Of a stretch of 64,000 bases of DNA, positions 61,003 to 64,000 are shown piece after piece. The stretch spans positions 186,001 to 250,000 of the forward strand of contig NZ_JACVHF010000001.1 of assembly GCF_014502795.1 (NCBI RefSeq). Reading direction: 5' to 3'. The notes beneath the pieces were generated by a model. That model did not search any database. It worked only from the letters and a program-made list of their open reading frames with translations, and was not told where the DNA came from. The position numbers were made by a program, and so were the translations under genes. Positions within the stretch are counted from its first letter, which is position 1, and each line of letters starts with the position of its first letter. Source of the DNA: Heliobacterium chlorum (GTDB lineage: Bacteria; Bacillota; Desulfitobacteriia; Heliobacteriales; Heliobacteriaceae).

Positions 61003-61466
61003 TGAGCATGCCCGAAGGAACACAAGGTAGGACGGGAGGACGGATCATGGGAGGCAATCCGGGGAGCAAACGGGTGGCTGCTGCCGCACTGCGACTGGCC
61101 ATGAGCGAAAGCCGTGAAGATGAGCATGAACTGCGCCGGATATTTTTACAAGAAGGGATCCGGACTGCGGCTGTAGACTACGGCGGGGAATTCGTTCCAG
61201 CCGTAAAGAAGATCATCGAGCGGGCTGTCGTAGCTGCCAAGCGGGAAGGGGTCATCCGGGAAAGCCATCCGGAAGAGGGCGCCGTCGCCGGCGCTACCCA
61301 TGAAGCCATGATGCAGATCATGCCGAAAGCGGTAGGACTGAATATCGGCGGGAAAGTGGGCATCGCCCGCTACCAGGACCATATCAGTGTGGCTATTTTC
61401 TTCGGTATCGGTTTGCTCCATCTTGATGAAGTGGCCGTAGGTATGGGCCACCGGGCAGCTTTATAA
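61002..61466 (+). CDS. HutP-family RNA-binding regulator, altered metal site
   Basis: 154 residues from ATG 61002 with GGAGGGG upstream. The C-terminal two thirds resemble HutP: KIIERAVVAAKREGVIRE, GATHEAMMQIMPKAVGLNIGGKVGIARY, HISVAIFFGIG and AVGMGHRAAL. In Bacillus HutP, Mg and L-histidine binding uses two His in the SHALYHAT segment and one near the C-terminus. By my alignment the first two are Gly here (EEGAVAGAT) while the last His is kept, so ligand use has probably changed. No hut genes are present. It may regulate the overlapping flavoprotein or aroH transcript. Confidence 0.8.
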   Translation: MSMPEGTQGRTGGRIMGGNPGSKRVAAAALRLAMSESREDEHELRRIFLQEGIRTAAVDYGGEFVPAVKKIIERAVVAAKREGVIRESHPEEGAVAGATHEAMMQIMPKAVGLNIGGKVGIARYQDHISVAIFFGIGLLHLDEVAVGMGHRAAL

Positions 61467-61494
61467 GCGTAGAATAGTAGGGAGGTAGGACCCT

Positions 61495-61875
61495 TTGACG
61501 GTGAACTATGTACGGGGGTTGCGTGGTGCCGTTACGGTGGAAGAGAACAGCCGTGAAGCCATCGGTCAGGCAACACGGGAGTTGTTGACGGAGCTGCTCG
61601 ATGCGAACGAACTGCAGTTAGATGATATCGCTTCTGCTTTTTTTACGGTTACCCCAGATTTAAATGAGGGCTTTCCCGCCTATACGGCTCGGGAGATGGG
61701 ATGGCATCAGGTACCATTGATGTGTGCACGGGAAATTGACGTTCCCGGTGCTCTCCCGCGCTGTGTTCGTGTGCTGTTGCACATCAACACGACGAAGGGT
61801 CAGGAAGATATGGTTCATGTCTATCTGGGTGGAGCGGCTAAACTACGGCCCGACCTCAACCGGAAAGACGAATAA
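61495..61875 (+). CDS. aroH: chorismate mutase, AroH type
   Basis: 126 residues from TTG with GGGAGGTAGG upstream. [15 protein letters not shown] (active-site Arg), [43 protein letters not shown] (Glu and Arg of the active site) and [15 protein letters not shown] (Tyr) fit the trimeric AroH family. It converts chorismate to prephenate for Phe and Tyr synthesis. It stands 28 bases after the HutP gene and is closed by a strong terminator. Confidence 0.94.
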   Translation: MTVNYVRGLRGAVTVEENSREAIGQATRELLTELLDANELQLDDIASAFFTVTPDLNEGFPAYTAREMGWHQVPLMCAREIDVPGALPRCVRVLLHINTTKGQEDMVHVYLGGAAKLRPDLNRKDE

Positions 61876-61908
61876 GGCAAACAGAACATAACGAAACTGA
61901 ATGAATCT

Positions 61909-61951
61909 AAAGGAAAGCCGCTGTGTCCTCGTGGACTGGCGGCTTTCCTTT
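61909..61951 (+). terminator. intrinsic terminator after aroH
   Basis: AAAGGAAAGCCGC (61909-61921) pairs with GCGGCTTTCCTTT (61939-61951), a 13-base stem. Confidence 0.85.
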
Positions 61952-62096
61952 GTTCTTTGTCACTTGTCGATAATTACAACAAAAATCATGCTTTGAAAAA
62001 GGATCTCCTGCCTCCCGTAGCGAAGAGTACCCTCATGGAATAAAAGGAATATTGAGCCTTAGAATAGGATTTGTTGATTATAGGGAGGCCCTTGCG

Positions 62097-64000
62097 ATGA
62101 ATCGACGAGGCGGGGGAAAAGAAGCTCATACCGGTTTTCCTTTCGGCATCGATGAAATACTGCCTTTCTTCGATATCACGCCGGATCTGTTTTGTATCAC
62201 CGGTTTTGACGGTTATTTTGCCTATCTGAACTCCGCCTGGGAGAGGATACTCGGGTTCTCCAAAGAGGAACTCTTTGCAGCTCCTTATCTTACGTTTCTT
62301 CACCCGGAAGATGTGGAACGGACCAAGCAGGCGGTAGCCTCACTTGTCCCGGGTGTCAAGACGGTATCTTTTGAAAACCGGCTGCGCTGTAAAAACGGCA
62401 CCTATAAGCATATACAGTGGAACTCGGCACTGGTCACGGAAAAGGGTTACATTTGTGCCGTTGGATACGATAGGACCGTCAACGAACAAGTCGAAGCAGC
62501 AACTGTGGAAGAGAACAAAGCCCTTGAGGTGAAACTTCAAGAGGCAAAAGAAGCAGCAGAAGCGGCCAACCGTGCTAAAAGTGAGTTTCTTGCTACCATC
62601 AGCCATGAGATACGTACGCCCATCAACGGGATCTTGGGTATGACCGAGTTGCTTTTGGAATCGGAACTTCCTTCAGAACAGAGGGAATATGCGAAAACCG
62701 TCTGCGATTCCGCCTATTTGCTGCTGAATATCATCAATGATGTATTGGACTTTTCAAAAATCGAGGCGGGAAAAATGCAATTGGAAATCAGCGACTTGCT
62801 TCTGGCTCCGATGGTCGAAGAAACGGTCCATTTTTTTGAAGCCAAAGCAAAAGATAAAGGACTTTCGCTTCAGGTAAGTCTCGACGATAAAGTTAACCGG
62901 CTTATGCGCGGTGATCCCGTTCGACTGCGGCAGATATTGTTTAACCTGGTCAGCAACGCTGTCAAATTTACAGAAAGTGGAAAAGTCATCGTCCGCGCTC
63001 TGATCGAGAGGGAAGAGGACGATGCGGTCCTGATTCGTTTTGAAGTGTCTGATACAGGGATCGGCATGTCTGAGGAAGCATGCCGGCGGTTGTTTGAGCC
63101 CTTTGAACAGGCAGATAGCTCAACGACCCGCAAGTATGGCGGAACCGGGTTGGGCTTGTCCATCTGCAAGGCACTGATCGATATGATGGGCGGACAAATA
63201 GGTGTGAACAGTCAAGAAGGAAAAGGTTCAGTTTTCTGGTTTGTCGTACCCTTTGCTCGAGCTCTAGCTGCTACAGAGGGGACGGAAAGCAGCCTTACCC
63301 TTATTAATCCCTCGCCAACAACCCCAGCCGTCGCCGAGGAAACCCTGCCTGCCGTCAAAGCGGAAAAACCGATTCTCCTGGTCGAAGACAATTCGGTCAA
63401 CCGAAAACTTGTACAGTTACAACTGAAAAAGCTGGGCCTTACCGCCCATGCTGTCGTCAACGGATGGGAAGCTGTTGAGGCTTTTCACCACCAGCCTTTC
63501 AGCCTGATCTTGATGGACTGCCAGATGCCTGTCATGGATGGCTATGAAGCGACACAGGCGATTCGGCGGTCCGAAGCGAGAAAAGGCGGCCATATCCCGA
63601 TCATCGCCATGACGGCCTACGCTATGCAAGGTGATCGGGAACGGTGCCTCAAGGCCGGTATGGACGATTATTTGAGCAAACCTTTTGTGATTCAAACACT
63701 TCGTGAGGTGTTGGAACGGTGGTTACCTATGAATCGTGATGAAGAATCCGGTGTGATCGATACAGGGTTGTTGGAAAGCCTCCGTGATCTGCAGGAGGAA
63801 GGAGAACCAGATATCGTGGCCGATGTGATCGATATCTTTTTACGGGATACACCTGAAAAAATTCAAGCCTTGCACGAAGCGGCTCAACGGCAGGATGTGC
63901 GGGCGATGACCAACCTAGCCCACAGTATCAAATCCAGCAGTGCCGGTATCGGTGCCGTAGGCCTTTCAGCCTGCAGTAAAGAGATGGAACTGAAGGGGCG
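62097..64000 (+). CDS. hybrid histidine kinase PAS-HK-REC-HPt, truncated by the window end
   Basis: At least 634 codons; the frame is open at base 64000. AGGGAGG lies 7 bases before the ATG. PAS domain ([20 protein letters not shown] to about residue 125), coiled linker, H box [17 protein letters not shown] box [14 protein letters not shown]1 DTGIGM, G2 [10 protein letters not shown], a receiver domain ([30 protein letters not shown], with Lys in YLSKPF) and an HPt domain with [13 protein letters not shown]. No membrane helix is seen, so it is a cytoplasmic sensor that can pass phosphate along a full His-Asp-His relay. The final response regulator is not in view. Confidence 0.93.
   Translation, partial: MNRRGGGKEAHTGFPFGIDEILPFFDITPDLFCITGFDGYFAYLNSAWERILGFSKEELFAAPYLTFLHPEDVERTKQAVASLVPGVKTVSFENRLRCKNGTYKHIQWNSALVTEKGYICAVGYDRTVNEQVEAATVEENKALEVKLQEAKEAAEAANRAKSEFLATISHEIRTPINGILGMTELLLESELPSEQREYAKTVCDSAYLLLNIINDVLDFSKIEAGKMQLEISDLLLAPMVEETVHFFEAKAKDKGLSLQVSLDDKVNRLMRGDPVRLRQILFNLVSNAVKFTESGKVIVRALIEREEDDAVLIRFEVSDTGIGMSEEACRRLFEPFEQADSSTTRKYGGTGLGLSICKALIDMMGGQIGVNSQEGKGSVFWFVVPFARALAATEGTESSLTLINPSPTTPAVAEETLPAVKAEKPILLVEDNSVNRKLVQLQLKKLGLTAHAVVNGWEAVEAFHHQPFSLILMDCQMPVMDGYEATQAIRRSEARKGGHIPIIAMTAYAMQGDRERCLKAGMDDYLSKPFVIQTLREVLERWLPMNRDEESGVIDTGLLESLRDLQEEGEPDIVADVIDIFLRDTPEKIQALHEAAQRQDVRAMTNLAHSIKSSSAGIGAVGLSACSKEMELKG

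Noticed and set aside
61986-62303. A 105-codon minus-strand frame
   Set aside because: Antisense to the start of the hybrid kinase, with no ribosome binding site or recognisable motif.
1-64000. tRNA or rRNA genes, CRISPR arrays, insertion sequences and phage genes
   Set aside because: I found no cloverleaf, regular spacer array, transposase or integrase-like frame, and no terminal repeats; the cluster shows no obvious mobile element at its borders.

Overview
The window reads as chromosome of an endospore-forming, probably anaerobic Bacillota of the class Clostridia. Support comes from spmA/spmB, the spore protein YtfJ, a HutP-family regulator, the trpS-scpA-scpB block, two lysine riboswitches, strong AGGAGG-type ribosome binding sites and many U-tailed terminators. 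The mixture of these genes with cobalamin genes and chemoreceptors reminds me of Heliobacteriaceae, but that family guess rests on gene content only.

Layout. 1-13.6 kb is accessory: an HxlR regulator with a divergent nitroreductase, small membrane proteins, a DUF1501/DUF1800 secreted pair whose first gene seems to begin at ATA, a DMT transporter, a YcdB/YcdC secreted protein, a two-gene multidrug efflux system and a PAS sensor kinase. 13.6-28.6 kb is a biosynthetic gene cluster. 28.6-40.4 kb holds chemoreceptors, one of them only a remnant, a ferredoxin with a divergent Crp/Fnr regulator, secreted LysM, M14-like and ComEC-like proteins, and an MBL hydrolase. 40.5-62 kb is mostly housekeeping: riboswitch-controlled lysA, a second riboswitch with no clear target, a DHH/CBS/tRNA nucleotidyltransferase fusion, an M50 protease, trpS, scpAB, folD, a cyclodeaminase, ytfIJ, a class A PBP, spmAB, an RluB-type synthase, cobO, cobT, a BaiN-type flavoprotein, HutP and aroH. 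The window ends inside a hybrid histidine kinase.

The main discovery candidate is 13628-28520. A divergent Sfp-type phosphopantetheinyl transferase faces one 3131-residue hybrid synthase with the order KS-AT-DH-KR-ACP-C-A-PCP-TE. All catalytic residues I looked for are present except for changes flanking the C-domain histidine, and the adenylation pocket read by eye is D-V-G-E-I-G-S-I-D-K, the code I remember for ornithine. Two phytoene-desaturase-like FAD oxidoreductases follow, then a seven-repeat EPTP/EAR beta-propeller whose start overlaps the second oxidoreductase by four bases. A lone iterative PKS-NRPS that loads ornithine beside phytoene-desaturase-like cyclases is the hallmark of polycyclic tetramate macrolactam (PTM) pathways such as HSAF, frontalamide and ikarugamycin, which I know from Actinobacteria and Proteobacteria. 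Here it appears in a spore-forming Clostridia-like genome, without the usual alcohol-dehydrogenase-like, P450 or sterol-desaturase-like tailoring genes, and with a propeller I do not know from any PTM cluster. The expected route is two polyene chains joined to both amines of ornithine, release as a tetramic acid, then carbocycle formation by the flavoenzymes.

All calls were made by reading the sequence; no database search was run. Start codons were often moved from the longest reading frame to the codon with a proper ribosome binding site, and each case is noted.
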